A stretch of DNA of 64,000 nt. It comes from Trinickia violacea. GTDB taxonomy: Bacteria; Pseudomonadota; Gammaproteobacteria; Burkholderiales; Burkholderiaceae. The notes under the pieces are model-generated. The model did no database searches. It saw nothing but the letters and a program-made list of their open reading frames with translations, and was not told the DNA's origin. The translations under genes and the position numbers were made by a program. Of the stretch, positions 26,286 through 34,860 are shown piece after piece (within the stretch, counting starts at the first letter, position 1; every line of letters begins with the position of its first letter). Location of the stretch: positions 310,001 to 374,000 of the forward strand of contig NZ_CP040077.1 of the NCBI RefSeq assembly GCF_005280735.1, written 5' to 3'.

Positions 26286-26382
26286 GGCATGTCTCCTGAC
26301 AAGGGAAGGCCGGTGGTCCCACGCCGCGGTTTTGCGGCCCGGCCTTCTGATTTGAGTTAAAGGTTGGTTTGAGGTCCGTTGG

Positions 26383-29091
26383 TTAGGCGACGAAGCGCAC
26401 CTCGGATTGCGGCGTTCGCGTATCGAGGTTGCGGCCCCGGTTCATGTGGTCGTCGATCTCCGCCGCGCAGCCGATCATCCGGCCGTACAGGAACACCGTG
26501 AACGCAGCGGTTTCGAGCGCCTTGTCGGAGATGTCACCCGAGCGGTAGCGCGCCCACAGCATCTTCAAGAGCAGCGAAGCGATGACCGCATCGACGTTGA
26601 CCGCGAACACGTTGCGCGTGACGTTCTCGTCATAGAGCGCCTGCACCAGCGTGCGGTAGTAGTCGTGGAAGATGTTGTACTCGCCGCGCGCTTCGAACAG
26701 CTCGCGCACGAACGCTTCGCGCGGATCCACGTTGACGGGCTTGCCCTTGAACACCGGGTGGTTGATGCAGGGCAGCGCGCGGGCTTGCTCGGCGCCCACC
26801 TCCTTGCGCTCGGTGCGCTCGGCCCCGTAGGCGCGCGCGAACTCGGCGGCCATCGTCTGCAGGTCCAGGCCGTGCGCGCGATCGCCAGGGTTGGCAAGCG
26901 TCACGCCCTTGAAGCGTTCGAGCAGGAACGAAACGCCCTCGTAGCCGTTGCCGCCATGCGCGTAACCCGCATGCGTGAGGAAGCCGACCATCGCCTTGTT
27001 CAACTGGATGCGCTCCGGCGTCTCCGGGCCGTCGGCCGATACCGCGCCCTTCGCGCCTTGCGCGGAAATCGCGCCCGGTCCGTTCGTGAGCAACAGGCCC
27101 ACGAGCGTCTGGAATCCGAACAGATCGGTCTCATTGGGCACGGCTCCGATCAGCGCGGAACAGGCGACTTCGGTGAGCGAGCGCTCGCCGAGGAGCTCGT
27201 CGGTGGAGATGCCGCAGAAGCGGTGAGGCGTGTGCCGCTCGGCATCGACCGACGCGCCGATCAACGTGCCGAAGAGGCGCATCCACCAAGGCAGGTTTTC
27301 GACGGTGAGGCGGCATACGCGCTTGCGCATCAAAGGCCCCCAGCCGATCGTCGTCGTGATCGCAGCGAGGACGGCGTCGGCGGTAGGGTGGCCGTCGAGC
27401 GTTCGCAGGTAGCGCACGAAGACCGACTTCGCTTCGCGCTTGGCGAGGCCCGCGAGCATCGCTTCGGCTTTTTCGTCGGGTGTGGCGCTTGTGAGCAGCG
27501 CGCGCGTGTCGGCATCGGTTGCTTCGAATGCTGAGGTGTCGAAGCCTTCGTCAAGCGCGTCTTGCAAACCCGCCGCCGCGCCGAGCTCGATCAGCGCTTT
27601 CGCTGCGCGTCGTGCGCCGTTCGCTCGGCCCGGTCCGACGATGCTCAATGCCGCGGCCAGCACGCTGTTCGGTGCGTTGCCCGCCTCGCGCGCGGCCTGC
27701 GCGGCGACGAGCGTCGCATCGCCTGCGAGGTTGACTTCGGCGCCTACCGCGACGCTCGCGAGCTTCGCGTCGTTCACGCCGCCGGGCTCGTGCAACAACG
27801 CGAGGCACAGGTTCGCTTCGAGCGGGTACTGCGCGGCTTGTAGCATCGTCACGCCGTGCAGGCTCGTGACTTGCGTCTTCGGGTCCATCTGCGAGGCGCC
27901 CGAGGCGTCCTTCATGTTCTGGCGCGGCAGCACGACGCCGATTTGGCGGTTCAATCCGGCGATCTGCGCGTCGTAGGGCGGCATCGCCGTGACGGCCGGC
28001 AGATCGAGTTCGGGCGGCAGCGCGAGGGCGCGCGTCGAGCGGAACCAGGGCTTCAGCGCCAAGCTGCCCTCGGGCGCGAAGTCGGGTCGCGCGCCGTTCT
28101 CGCGCATCACGGCCGTGAGCGCCGCGGGAATGTGTGCGATGTTGGTCACGACCGCGCCCTTCGCGCTCACGACAGGGTCTTCCGGCGTGAACACGCGGTC
28201 AACCTCGAACTTCTCCATGAACCAGCGTTCCTTCGCCGACGCGTCGTCGTCGCCGCCCGCGAGCGCGCCCGCGTGGCCGACCGCGCGCGTGAGCTTCTTC
28301 TTCCAGCGCCCGACGACGCATGCCACCACCGGCTTCGTGAAGTCCGCGTCGCGCTCGTAATAACCGCCTGGCTCCGAATAGAGCACAGCGGCCTTGCTGC
28401 GTGCGTCGTTGGCGAGCGCGAACGCGAATTCGGGCGCGGCGAAGTGGATATAGACGTCCTTGCCGCTCGACATCAGCGTCGTCGTGCCCCAGCCGGCCAT
28501 GCGCAGGTAGGTGGCGATCGTCGTCGTGAAGTTGCCCGAGTTCGAGAAGATCGCGATCGAGCCTTTCTTGAGCGCCTCGTCGGGGCTGTCGCCGCCGAGC
28601 GCGCCGCCGATGCGCACGCGGTTCCATGCATCGGCGATGCCGAGGCTGTTGCCGCCAAAGATGTCGATGCCGTTGTGCTGACCCATCGCGCGGATCTCGC
28701 GCGAGTCGTGCACCGAGAGCTTTTCGGTGACGATGAAGATCTTCTTCAGCTCGGGATTCACGCGGATCAATTCCGCCACGCCGTCGCGCGCAGCCGACGG
28801 CGGCAGATAGATCACGCCGCAATTGAAGCGGTGCCCCGCTTGCAGCCCTTCGAGCACCGTGTTGTAGACGGGGATGTTGCCCGCCGCGGTTTCGAGCACG
28901 TGCCCGCGCCGCCCCGGCGACGTGCCGAACACGACGTTCCCGCCCGAATAGGCGTGGCCGACGGGCGTCACTTGCTTCGATTCGCCGCCGAGGATGTTCA
29001 GCACGCACACGCGGTCGTCGCGCGTCGCGGCTTGCGCGAGCGAGCTGATGCCGACGTAGTACTTGAATTGCCCTGCGCCTTGCTTGTCCAT
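26383..29091 (-). CDS. ATP-citrate-lyase-like large subunit (CoA-binding plus citrate-synthase-like domains)
   Basis: The 902-residue protein has an N-terminal succinyl-CoA-synthetase-alpha-like part with CoA-binding and phosphohistidine loop GHAGALAGGDDDASAKE (His273). A C-terminal citrate-synthase-like part keeps the second catalytic His (CINHPVF, cf. GIGHRV) and the Asp (AVNVDAVIA, cf. LNVDGLIG). It ends RTPQSEVRF. At the first His of the triad (DHGP in citrate lyase) it reads TNGP. About 230 residues (390-620) are extra compared with green-sulfur-bacterial AclA and include a decayed second citrate-synthase-like stretch. It pairs with the ATP-grasp gene upstream. Cleavage of citrate or a related acyl-CoA is inferred. 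Confidence 0.82.
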   Translation of the reverse strand: MDKQGAGQFKYYVGISSLAQAATRDDRVCVLNILGGESKQVTPVGHAYSGGNVVFGTSPGRRGHVLETAAGNIPVYNTVLEGLQAGHRFNCGVIYLPPSAARDGVAELIRVNPELKKIFIVTEKLSVHDSREIRAMGQHNGIDIFGGNSLGIADAWNRVRIGGALGGDSPDEALKKGSIAIFSNSGNFTTTIATYLRMAGWGTTTLMSSGKDVYIHFAAPEFAFALANDARSKAAVLYSEPGGYYERDADFTKPVVACVVGRWKKKLTRAVGHAGALAGGDDDASAKERWFMEKFEVDRVFTPEDPVVSAKGAVVTNIAHIPAALTAVMRENGARPDFAPEGSLALKPWFRSTRALALPPELDLPAVTAMPPYDAQIAGLNRQIGVVLPRQNMKDASGASQMDPKTQVTSLHGVTMLQAAQYPLEANLCLALLHEPGGVNDAKLASVAVGAEVNLAGDATLVAAQAAREAGNAPNSVLAAALSIVGPGRANGARRAAKALIELGAAAGLQDALDEGFDTSAFEATDADTRALLTSATPDEKAEAMLAGLAKREAKSVFVRYLRTLDGHPTADAVLAAITTTIGWGPLMRKRVCRLTVENLPWWMRLFGTLIGASVDAERHTPHRFCGISTDELLGERSLTEVACSALIGAVPNETDLFGFQTLVGLLLTNGPGAISAQGAKGAVSADGPETPERIQLNKAMVGFLTHAGYAHGGNGYEGVSFLLERFKGVTLANPGDRAHGLDLQTMAAEFARAYGAERTERKEVGAEQARALPCINHPVFKGKPVNVDPREAFVRELFEARGEYNIFHDYYRTLVQALYDENVTRNVFAVNVDAVIASLLLKMLWARYRSGDISDKALETAAFTVFLYGRMIGCAAEIDDHMNRGRNLDTRTPQSEVRFVA

Positions 29092-29131
29092 TGTGTTCCT
29101 CCGACTCCGTTCTTTGCCGTTTGCGCGACGT

Positions 29132-30418
29132 TCAAGCCAGCGCGGCCGGGGCCGCGTTGATCATCGCCGCGACCTGCTCGCGTCCGCCCGCTTTCATCCA
29201 CGCATCGGCCGCCTTCGCGTAGTGGATGACCTCGCTGATGTCGGAGTCGAAGCCGAAGATGCTGTAGGGCAGGCCGAGCGCGTCGCAGGTGTCGCGCATC
29301 GCGCCCATGCCGCGGATCAGGTTGGGACCGCCGCGGCCGACCACGACATAGAGCGGCGTCGGCCCGTGCTGGCTGAAGTGCTCGCGCAGCGCATCGGCCA
29401 TCGCGCGCAGCGTCTCGAAGATGTCGGTGTTGTTCGACTTGCCGCCGATGATGAACAGCACGTTCGCCTGCTTGAGCCAGTGCTTGAAGCAGATGCGCGC
29501 GACCTCCTTCATCTTTTCGTAGGGCGGGTTGCCGCCGAAGTCCGACGAGATGATCGCGTCGTCGCCGAGCATTTCGGAGACGAGCGAGTTGGCGCCGCCG
29601 CCGAACGTCGGCGCGAGGATCGTGCCGCGCTCATTGATCACGTAGACGTCGCTTTGGCCCTGGTAGGTGCGCAGCTGGTTGATCTCCGATTCGAAGTCGG
29701 AGAAGTCGACGGCAAAGAGGTGGGCGGGCAGATTCAGGCGCTGCCAGCGCGGGTCGTCGCGATCGAACCCGCATTTGAAATCGCAGGCGACGGGTGTCAA
29801 GCGCCCGTCCTTGCCGGGCTGCATGCGGATCGGATTCAGCTCGAGCGTGGTCATGCCGAAGTTGTGATACAGCTCCCAGAGCTTCGGCAGATGCTGGACG
29901 AGCGGCGAGATGATTTCCTTCGGCGCGTTCAGCTGCGAGAGCGCGTTGGCGACGACGAACGCCTTCAAGCCCGTGAGCGGATCGAACGGCACTTGCGCGA
30001 TCATGCCGGGCTCGAGCTCTTCGATGTCGACGCCGCCGTGATGCGTGAGCGTCATCGTGGGCGCGCGAAAGTGCGTCGAATCGGAGATCGAGAAGTAGAC
30101 CTCGTGCTCGGCCGGCACCGCGCCTTCGAATGTCACGCCGTTCGCCTTCGCGCACTGATTGCCGTGGCGGTGCTCGACGAAGTAGAGGCGCTCTTTTTCC
30201 TTCAAAGCGGTCCTTAAGTCGCTCGCGCGGCCCACGAGCCCGGCCTTGCCTTTCTTGCCCACGCCGCCTTTGAACACGGGCTTCACGAACACGGAACCGT
30301 GGCGGTCGATCAGCGCCTTGATCTGCTCTTCGCTGGCATCGGGGCCGAGCACGTCGGCGGTCGGAAATCCGCCAAATTGCAGCAGTTTCGAGCCGTACAG
30401 CATTCCGGTGACTTGCAT
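29132..30418 (-). CDS. ATP-citrate-lyase-like small subunit (ATP-grasp)
   Basis: The 428-residue protein is a succinyl-CoA-ligase-beta-like ATP-grasp subunit with the citrate-binding region of ATP-citrate lyase: SVFVKPVFKGGVGKKGKAGLV (nucleotide site), TLELNPIRM (metal site), INERGTILAPTFGGGANSLVSEML, FGGNPPYEKMKEVARI, IGGKSNNTDIFETLRAM. It would phosphorylate the His of the partner subunit. It is the first gene of a five-gene minus-strand operon, 40 bp before the large subunit, with a sigma-54 promoter match about 255 bp upstream. Confidence 0.85.
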   Translation of the reverse strand: MQVTGMLYGSKLLQFGGFPTADVLGPDASEEQIKALIDRHGSVFVKPVFKGGVGKKGKAGLVGRASDLRTALKEKERLYFVEHRHGNQCAKANGVTFEGAVPAEHEVYFSISDSTHFRAPTMTLTHHGGVDIEELEPGMIAQVPFDPLTGLKAFVVANALSQLNAPKEIISPLVQHLPKLWELYHNFGMTTLELNPIRMQPGKDGRLTPVACDFKCGFDRDDPRWQRLNLPAHLFAVDFSDFESEINQLRTYQGQSDVYVINERGTILAPTFGGGANSLVSEMLGDDAIISSDFGGNPPYEKMKEVARICFKHWLKQANVLFIIGGKSNNTDIFETLRAMADALREHFSQHGPTPLYVVVGRGGPNLIRGMGAMRDTCDALGLPYSIFGFDSDISEVIHYAKAADAWMKAGGREQVAAMINAAPAALA

Positions 30419-30671
30419 AGCGTCTCCTTGCGGGGCGTTCCCTGACGGATGGGTTGATGCGGGTGTCGAGGCTGTTGCCGACCTGCGCCGTGCGGCGGCG
30501 GGCGCGGCTAAGCCAAAGGAAAAGGGGCGACTAGCGAAGGGCGGTCGCGTAAGCGGGGCGGCGTGGGGTCACGGTTGTCTCCATAGAGCGGCTCGGACGC
30601 CGCGTGTCGTTCATGCTGTGCCGGCGGCAACGAGGCGTTGCGCGCGGGACGGGTTTGTCGCGGGAGACAAC
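30419..30671. other. Long leader before citrate-lyase-like operon, no gene seen
   Basis: About 250 bases between the first operon gene and its candidate sigma-54 promoter show no supported coding frame. They contain an inverted repeat TTGTC-N6-GACAA (30655-30670) right at the predicted transcript start. A TTTGTCGCG motif occurs at 30654 and again at 30700. Confidence 0.4.
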
Positions 30672-30686
30672 GCAATGTGTATGCCA
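30672..30686 (-). promoter_or_regulatory. Candidate sigma-54 (-24/-12) promoter
   Basis: On the minus strand TGGCATACACATTGC places GG and GC exactly 10 nt apart and matches the consensus TGGCAYR-N4-TTGC. It points toward the citrate-lyase-like operon, which encodes an NtrC-class activator as its last gene. It is the only such match I found in this divergent spacer. Confidence 0.6.
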
Positions 30687-30731
30687 TGCGCACGAGGGCT
30701 TTGTCGCGAGGCGTGCGCCTTTGATTTGATT

Positions 30732-30783
30732 GAGTTTTTTGTGAAGGAGCCGGAGGCGGGTGAGGGCCTCCGGCTTAAAACTC
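30732..30783. repeat. Nested inverted repeat upstream of the sigma-54 promoter
   Basis: GCCGGAGG (30749-30756) pairs with CCTCCGGC (30767-30774), and outer arms GAGTTTT (30732-30738) and AAAACTC (30777-30783) also match. It sits about 45-110 bp upstream of the -24 box, where enhancer sites for NtrC-class activators lie. There is no T-run after the stem, so a terminator is unlikely. Confidence 0.5.
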
Positions 30784-30852
30784 AGAATCGGGACGTTTGC
30801 GTGGCCGAAATCTCGGCCTCGGAGGATCAGTCAGGTAATTCCCTAGTCCCAC

Positions 30853-30881
30853 TTCCATCCATGTGCGGCCTCTGGTATAAC
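30853..30881 (+). promoter_or_regulatory. rbsKp: Extended -10 promoter of the ribose operon
   Basis: TGG-TATAAC (30873-30881) forms an extended -10, with a weak -35 TTCCAT (30853-30858) 17 nt upstream. Transcription would begin near 30888, about 78 nt before rbsK. Confidence 0.55.
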
Positions 30882-30891
30882 TCCGCCCCAA

Positions 30892-30908
30892 GCTGATTAC
30901 GTTTTAGC
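30892..30908. promoter_or_regulatory. Cra/LacI-family operator-like site at the rbs start
   Basis: GCTGATTACGTTTTAGC resembles the Cra palindrome GCTGAAACGTTTCAGC with one extra base in the left half. It overlaps or follows the predicted transcript start, suitable for repression by the Cra-like regulator encoded at the operon end. Confidence 0.4.
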
Positions 30909-30965
30909 TGAGAGAATAACGATGCCGCAGCAGGTACGGCGTCAAGGGCACCCAAGGAGGCTGCG

Positions 30966-31853
30966 ATGGCACGCGTTGTGGTGGTGGGCAGCATCAACAT
31001 GGACCTGGTGACGGAAACCGATACGTTTCCGCGCCTCGGCGAGACGCTGTTCGGCAAGCGCTTTGCGCAATATCCGGGCGGCAAGGGCGCGAACCAGGCG
31101 GTGGCGGCGGCGCGTCTCGGGGCCGAGGTCACGATGATCGGCTGCGTCGGCGCCGATGCGTTCGGCGACGCGATGAAGGCGATGCTCGTGAACGAGGGCG
31201 TCGATACGCGCTGGGTGTCCACTGGGCGCGAGGCCACGGGAATCGCGGCGATCACGCTGTCCGCGGGCGACAACGCAATCGTCGTGGTGCCGGGCGCGAA
31301 TCACGAGCTGTCGCCGGCCGACGTCGATCGCGCCGAGCAAGCGTTTCACGATGCCGACGTCGTGCTCGCCCAGCTCGAAGTGCCGCTCGCGACCGTGCGC
31401 CATGCGGCGCGCGTCGCGCACGCATACGGCAAGCCGTTCTTCCTGAACCCGGCGCCTGCCGTGGCGCTCCCCGACGAGCTGCTCGAGCTGACCACGCTGC
31501 TCACGCCGAACGAACACGAGCTCGCGACCGCGCTGCAGACCCACGGCGCCGACTGGAAGGCCGTGCTGCAACGCATGCCGGGCCGCATCGCGATGACGCA
31601 CGGCAAGGACGGCGCGTACTACACGACCGACGACGGCGACCTGCAACATCAGCCGGGCTTTGCCGTGCAGGCGGTCGATACGACCGGCGCCGGCGATACC
31701 TTCAACGGTGCGCTCGCGGCGTTCTGGCATCTGGGCGTCGCCGAGGCGATGCGCCGCGCAAACGCGGCCGGCGCGCTGTCGGTCACGCGCGCAGGCGCGC
31801 AAGGCGGCATGCCTACCCTTTCCGAACTCGAACGGTTCCTCACGAATCCCTGA
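30966..31853 (+). CDS. rbsK: Ribokinase
   Basis: The 295-residue PfkB-family kinase has GSINMDLVTETDTFPRLGETLFG, the ribose-binding GGKGANQAVAAARLGA, GANHEL, and the C-terminal signature DTTGAGDTFNGALAA with catalytic Asp. It phosphorylates D-ribose to ribose 5-phosphate. AGGAGG-type sequence (CCAAGGAGGC) precedes the ATG. Its stop overlaps the rbsD start by one base (TGATG). First gene of the operon, unlike the E. coli order where rbsK is late. Confidence 0.95.
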   Translation: MARVVVVGSINMDLVTETDTFPRLGETLFGKRFAQYPGGKGANQAVAAARLGAEVTMIGCVGADAFGDAMKAMLVNEGVDTRWVSTGREATGIAAITLSAGDNAIVVVPGANHELSPADVDRAEQAFHDADVVLAQLEVPLATVRHAARVAHAYGKPFFLNPAPAVALPDELLELTTLLTPNEHELATALQTHGADWKAVLQRMPGRIAMTHGKDGAYYTTDDGDLQHQPGFAVQAVDTTGAGDTFNGALAAFWHLGVAEAMRRANAAGALSVTRAGAQGGMPTLSELERFLTNP

Positions 31854-32251
31854 TGAAAAAACTCGGACACCTGAATCGCGACATCGCGCGCGTCCTCGCC
31901 GGCATGGGCCATACCGACAGCCTCGTGATCGCCGACTGCGGCCTGCCGATTCCCGATGGCGTCGAATGCATCGATGTCTCGCTGAAGATCGGCACGCCCG
32001 GCTTCTTCGACGTGCTCGATACCGTGCTCGCCGACTTCAAAGTCGAGCGCGCGGTGTTCGCCAGCGAAAGCCTCACGCAGAACACCGCGGTCGCAGGCCG
32101 CGCCGGGCAATTCGCGAAGACGGGCGTCGGCATCGAATACGTCGCGCACGAGGACTTCAAGCGCCTGTGCAAGCACGCCAAAGCGGTGATCCGCACGGGA
32201 GAGTGCAGCCCGTACGCGAATGTGATCCTGCATTCGGGCGTGATTTTCTAA
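31853..32251 (+). CDS. rbsD: D-ribose pyranase
   Basis: This 132-residue protein matches RbsD along its length: MKKLGHLNRDIARVLAGMGHTDSLVIADCGLPIP with the catalytic His20 region, DVSLKIGTPGF, and C-terminal VIRTGECSPYANVILHSGVIF with the conserved Tyr and Asn. It interconverts pyranose and furanose ribose so that RbsK can act. It is coupled to rbsK by a one-base overlap. Confidence 0.96.
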   Translation: MKKLGHLNRDIARVLAGMGHTDSLVIADCGLPIPDGVECIDVSLKIGTPGFFDVLDTVLADFKVERAVFASESLTQNTAVAGRAGQFAKTGVGIEYVAHEDFKRLCKHAKAVIRTGECSPYANVILHSGVIF

Positions 32252-32269
32252 GTTTCCAAGAGGCGAGCG

Positions 32270-33778
32270 ATGCAAGTCACCCTGCACGGCATCTGCAAGG
32301 CGTTCGGGCCGGTGCGCGTGCTCGAAAACGTCGACTTCAACATCGGCGCCGGCGAGATCCATGCGCTGATGGGCGAAAACGGCGCGGGCAAATCGACGCT
32401 GATGAAGATCCTCTCCGGCGTCTACCAGGCCGACGCGGGCGAGATCGCCATCGACGGCAAGTCCGTGCAGATCCGCCATACCGTCGACGCCGAGCGCCTC
32501 GGCATCGCGATCATCCACCAGGAACTGAATCTGATCCCGCAACTGACGGTGATGGAGAACCTGTTCCTCGGGCGCGAGCCGCGCCGCTTCGGCGTGGTCG
32601 ACACGGGCGCGATGCGCCGGCAAGCGCGGAAGTGGCTCGACATGCTCGGCGCCGCGCGCATCGATCCGCACATGGAAGCGGGGCGGCTGTCGATCGGCCA
32701 GCAGCAGATGGTGGAAATCGCGAAGGCGCTGTCGCTCGACGCGCAGGTGCTGGTGATGGACGAACCGACCGCCGCGCTGACCGACCGCGAAATCGAGACG
32801 CTCTTCAAGATCATGCGCGACTTGAAGGCGCGCGGCGTGGCCATCGTCTATGTGTCGCATCGGATGGAAGAGATCTTCCAGATCTGCGACAAGCTCAGCG
32901 TGCTGCGCGACGGCAAATTCGTCGGTGAGCGGGCCATCGCGGACACGCATTTCGAAGACGTGGTGCGCCTGATGGTGGGCCGCGAAATTGGCGAGCGCTT
33001 TCCGCGCCGCGATACGACGCCCGGCGAAGTGCGCTTGAAAGTCTCGAACCTCGCCGACGACGGTCATATCTCCGGCATTTCGTTCGACGTCCGCGCGGGG
33101 GAAGTGCTGGGCGTCGCGGGCCTGATGGGCGCGGGCCGCAGCGAAATCCTCAAGGCCCTGTTCGGCGCGAGCCGCAAGACGGCGGGGCAGATCACGCTCG
33201 ACGGCCGCGCGCTCGACATTCGCGATCCGTCGAGCGCAATCGGCGCCGGTATCGGCTTCGTCACCGAAGACCGCAAGAGCCAGGGGCTCGTGCTCGGCAT
33301 GTCGGTGCGCGAGAACGCCACGCTCGTTCACTTGAACCGATACGCGCGGCTTGGCGTCGTGAGCGATTCGGCGGAACGCGCGGCCGTCGCCGGTCTCATC
33401 AAGCAACTGCGCATTCGCACGCGCGACGCCGAACTCGACGTCAAGGCGCTCTCCGGCGGCAATCAGCAGAAGGTGGTGTTCGCCAAGTGGCTCGCGGAAC
33501 CGCCGAAGGTGCTGCTGCTCGACGAACCGACGCGCGGCGTCGACGTGGGCGGCAAGGCCGAGATCTACACGATCGTCAACCAGCTCGCGGCGCTGGGCGT
33601 GGCGATCGTGATGGTGTCGTCGGAATTGCCGGAAGTGCTCGCGATGAGCGACCGCATCCTCGTCATGCACCAGGGCCGCCAAAACGGCATCTTCGCCGCC
33701 GCCGACGCCACCCAGGAATCGATCATGACCGCCGCCACGGGCGGCACGCCGGCGCAAGCGGCGATGGCCGCCGCTTGA
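32270..33778 (+). CDS. rbsA: Ribose ABC transporter, ATP-binding protein
   Basis: The 502-residue protein has two ABC domains in tandem. The first has Walker A GENGAGKST, signature LSIGQQQMVEIAKAL, Walker B VLVMDEPTAALT. The second has a modified Walker A GLMGAGRSE and signature LSGGNQQKVVFAKWL followed by LLLDEPTRGVDVG. This asymmetry is normal for the sugar ABC family. It powers ribose uptake through RbsC. Confidence 0.96.
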   Translation: MQVTLHGICKAFGPVRVLENVDFNIGAGEIHALMGENGAGKSTLMKILSGVYQADAGEIAIDGKSVQIRHTVDAERLGIAIIHQELNLIPQLTVMENLFLGREPRRFGVVDTGAMRRQARKWLDMLGAARIDPHMEAGRLSIGQQQMVEIAKALSLDAQVLVMDEPTAALTDREIETLFKIMRDLKARGVAIVYVSHRMEEIFQICDKLSVLRDGKFVGERAIADTHFEDVVRLMVGREIGERFPRRDTTPGEVRLKVSNLADDGHISGISFDVRAGEVLGVAGLMGAGRSEILKALFGASRKTAGQITLDGRALDIRDPSSAIGAGIGFVTEDRKSQGLVLGMSVRENATLVHLNRYARLGVVSDSAERAAVAGLIKQLRIRTRDAELDVKALSGGNQQKVVFAKWLAEPPKVLLLDEPTRGVDVGGKAEIYTIVNQLAALGVAIVMVSSELPEVLAMSDRILVMHQGRQNGIFAAADATQESIMTAATGGTPAQAAMAAA

Positions 33779-33861
33779 ATCCCATGAGAGTCGCATGACC
33801 GAAGCCGCGCCATTGTTCATTCAACCGGCGGCCGCTCCCGCCGCTACCGAGTACCGAGACC

Positions 33862-34812
33862 GTGCAATCCATCCTGACACCCAGTAACAAGGCCACGCTG
33901 CAAAAGCTCGGGCCGTTCATCGCGCTCGTGATCGTGGCGGTCGGCCTGTCGCTGACGAGCCCCGATTTCCTCACCGTCGGCAACTTGCTCAACGTGATGC
34001 GCCAGGCGTCGATCAACGCGTTGATCGGCTTCGGCATGACGCTCGTGATCCTGCTCGGCGGCATCGATTTGTCGGTCGGGTCGATCCTGGCGCTGTCGTC
34101 GGTGACGATCGCGAGCCTGATGCAGTCGGGCATGCCGCCGATGCTGGCCACCGCGCTCGGCATCGTCGCCGGCGGTCTGATGGGCCTCGTCAACGGTCTC
34201 GTGATCAGCAAGGGCAAGGTCGCGCCGTTCATCGCCACGCTCGGTTCGATGACCGTGCTGCGCGGCCTCGCGCTGGTGGTCTCCGACGGCAGCCCGATCA
34301 GCAACTTCAACAGCGATGTCTTCTCGATGCTCGGCGGCGGCTACGTGGCGCGCCTGATCCCGATTCCCGTCGTGCTGATGCTGATCATGTTCGGCGTGTT
34401 CTGGTTCGTGCTGCGCAAGACCGTGTTCGGCCGCCACGTCTACGCGACGGGCGGCAACGCCGATTCGGCGCGGCTGTCGGGCGTGAAGGTCGATCGCGTG
34501 CAGCTGTGGGTGTACTCGATTTCCGGCGTGATGGCGGCGCTCGCGGGCGTGGTGCTCACCTCGCGCCTGAATTCCGCGCAGCCGACCGCGGGCACCGGCT
34601 ACGAACTCGACGCGATCGCCGCCGTCGTGCTCGGCGGCACGAGCCTGACGGGCGGCCGCGGCTGGATCTTCGGCACGCTCGTCGGCGCGCTGCTGATCGG
34701 CGTGTTGAACAACGGCCTGAATCTGCTGGGCGTCTCGTCGTTCTATCAGCAAGTCGTCAAGGGCGGCGTGATTCTGCTGGCCGTGCTGATCGATCGCGCG
34801 AACAAGAAGTAA
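33862..34812 (+). CDS. rbsC: Ribose ABC transporter, permease
   Basis: The 316-residue inner-membrane protein has about eight to ten hydrophobic segments and the family motif GFGMTLVILLGGIDLSVGSILALSS, then GKVAPFIATLGSMTVLRGLAL and ATGGNADSARLSGVKVD (the loop that contacts the ATPase). The GTG at 33862 is used. No ATG is possible in this frame between the stop at 33796-33798 and 33862, so a short frame at 33795-33887 cannot be its N terminus. The 83-nt gap after rbsA is unusually long for this operon. Confidence 0.94.
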   Translation: MQSILTPSNKATLQKLGPFIALVIVAVGLSLTSPDFLTVGNLLNVMRQASINALIGFGMTLVILLGGIDLSVGSILALSSVTIASLMQSGMPPMLATALGIVAGGLMGLVNGLVISKGKVAPFIATLGSMTVLRGLALVVSDGSPISNFNSDVFSMLGGGYVARLIPIPVVLMLIMFGVFWFVLRKTVFGRHVYATGGNADSARLSGVKVDRVQLWVYSISGVMAALAGVVLTSRLNSAQPTAGTGYELDAIAAVVLGGTSLTGGRGWIFGTLVGALLIGVLNNGLNLLGVSSFYQQVVKGGVILLAVLIDRANKK

Positions 34813-34860
34813 GCAAGAAGCAGTTCATCACTCTACATAGACATGAATAGGAGATCACCC

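Noticed and set aside
30246..30896. Open frame running from inside the citrate-lyase-like small subunit into the spacer
   Set aside because: It begins antisense within a real gene and shows no domain, signal or ribosome-binding site.
31649..33820. Long frame antisense to rbsK-rbsD-rbsA
   Set aside because: The sense strand encodes three intact ribose genes; the antisense product has no recognisable domain.
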